From contig CANHKJ010000044.1 in assembly GCA_947460915.1 (NCBI GenBank), positions 1-15,947 of the forward strand: a stretch of DNA of 15,947 bases. Reading direction: 5' to 3'. Numbering within the stretch: position 1 is the first letter of the stretch; the number at the start of each line of letters is the position of its first letter. The stretch is from Verrucomicrobiia bacterium (lineage in GTDB: Bacteria; Verrucomicrobiota; Verrucomicrobiia; Verrucomicrobiales; Akkermansiaceae). The translations under genes and the position numbers were made by a program. Positions 15,319 through 15,947 of the stretch are shown one piece after another. The notes below the pieces were generated by a model that saw nothing but the letters and a program-made list of their open reading frames with translations, was not told the DNA's origin and made no database searches.

Positions 15319-15947
15319 ATGACAGCACGAGAATCCGCAACCGAACTGGCCCGCGCGCTACGCGATGCAGGTCATCTAGCATTGTTTGCTGGCGGTTGCG
15401 TACGTGATGGATTACTCCAGCGCGAGCCGAAAGATTACGACATCGCCACCTCGGCAACGCCCCAACAAGTACTCAAGCTTTTCCCCAAAAGCAACGAAGT
15501 CGGGGCACACTTTGGTGTCGTAATTGTCAAACATCGTGATCATCACATCGAGATCGCTACCTTTCGTACCGATGGCTCTTATACCGATGGACGCCGGCCC
15601 GATCACGTAGCATTTTCCACGCCCGAGCATGACGCACAGCGCCGCGACTTCACCATCAATGGCTTGTTTGAAGATCCCTTCAGCGGAGAGATCATTGACC
15701 ATGTCGGTGGTCTCGCCGATTTGAAAAATGGCATTCTCCGTGCCATCGGTGATCCCACGCAGCGTTTCACGGAGGATAGCTTGCGCCTCATGCGCGCCGT
15801 GCGCTTTGCCACCACGCTCAACTTTTCGTTAGAACCAGATACTTGGGGTGCCGTCTGCGAATTAGCGCCTCTGCTAGGTCGTATTTCACCTGAACGGATT
15901 CGCGATGAACTCGTCAAGATGCTACTTCTGCCTCACCGCGCACGAGC
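15319..15947 (+). CDS. CCA tRNA nucleotidyltransferase / poly(A) polymerase family protein (3' end outside window)
   Basis: 209 complete codons are visible and the frame is open at the window end. The protein belongs to the class II nucleotidyltransferases, which add CCA (or A) to tRNA 3' ends, or poly(A) to RNA. Signatures in order: GGCVRD at 25-30, the metal-binding DYD at 39-41, RRDFTINGL at 108-116, GDPTQRFTEDSLRLMRAVRF at 144-163 and ERIRDELVK at 192-200. These cover the head and neck domains; the body and tail are beyond the window, so CCA-adding and poly(A) activity cannot be told apart. It begins 16 bases after the M3 peptidase stop and is probably co-transcribed. The ATG at 15319 follows a pyrimidine-rich CCTTCC with no Shine-Dalgarno sequence. 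Confidence 0.9.
   Translation, partial: MTARESATELARALRDAGHLALFAGGCVRDGLLQREPKDYDIATSATPQQVLKLFPKSNEVGAHFGVVIVKHRDHHIEIATFRTDGSYTDGRRPDHVAFSTPEHDAQRRDFTINGLFEDPFSGEIIDHVGGLADLKNGILRAIGDPTQRFTEDSLRLMRAVRFATTLNFSLEPDTWGAVCELAPLLGRISPERIRDELVKMLLLPHRAR

Noticed and set aside
1..15947. CRISPR array, tRNA, rRNA, insertion sequence or integrase
   Set aside because: No regularly spaced repeats, cloverleaf-like sequence, rRNA stretch or transposase/integrase frame was found by eye.

Overview
The window reads as bacterial chromosome with two characters. The flanks are ordinary housekeeping genes: miaB, uppS, an M3 oligopeptidase and the start of a CCA/poly(A) polymerase-type gene. The left edge holds the 3' end of a c-type-cytochrome-like gene. 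Most of the left two thirds (428-10308, all minus strand) is an accessory cluster built from signalling parts. A heme-motif protein of the kind common in Verrucomicrobiota and Planctomycetota, eukaryote-like Ser/Thr kinases and an almost complete lack of Shine-Dalgarno sequences make a PVC-type bacterium (probably Verrucomicrobiota) my best guess. This is inference only; there is no rRNA in the window.

Layout. 2-400 (+): C-terminal end of a CxxCH protein. 428-10308 (-), in transcription order: sigma-70 family factor (10308-9658), FHA + Ser/Thr kinase fusion (9623-8358), a 763-aa protein of unknown function (8194-5903), its 522-aa tandem paralogue (5880-4312), a second Ser/Thr kinase with a TPR-like tail (4265-2793), and a two-ATPase Clp unfoldase (2758-428). 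10494-11876 (+): miaB. 12053-12244 (+): a doubtful small membrane or exported protein. 12969-12259 (-): uppS. 13182-15302 (+): M3 peptidase, followed after 16 bases by the open-ended nucleotidyltransferase gene (15319-15947).

The six-gene cluster is the item of interest. It combines a transcription factor, two kinases, a phosphothreonine reader (FHA), TPR scaffolds, an ATP-driven unfoldase carrying a ClpP-docking-like VGF tripeptide, and two large paralogues sharing an unusually conserved N-terminal domain that I cannot assign to a named family. A working model, inferred only, is that the kinases and FHA module control the paralogous proteins and the Clp machine handles or degrades a partner, with the sigma factor controlling expression. 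The two paralogues are very AT-rich compared with the Clp, FHA-kinase and flanking genes, so the cluster may be a composite or partly imported. Good promoter-like sequences (TTGACG, 17-base spacer, TAT-type -10) lie before the 763-aa gene and before uppS.

I see no rRNA, tRNA, CRISPR array, insertion sequence or integrase.
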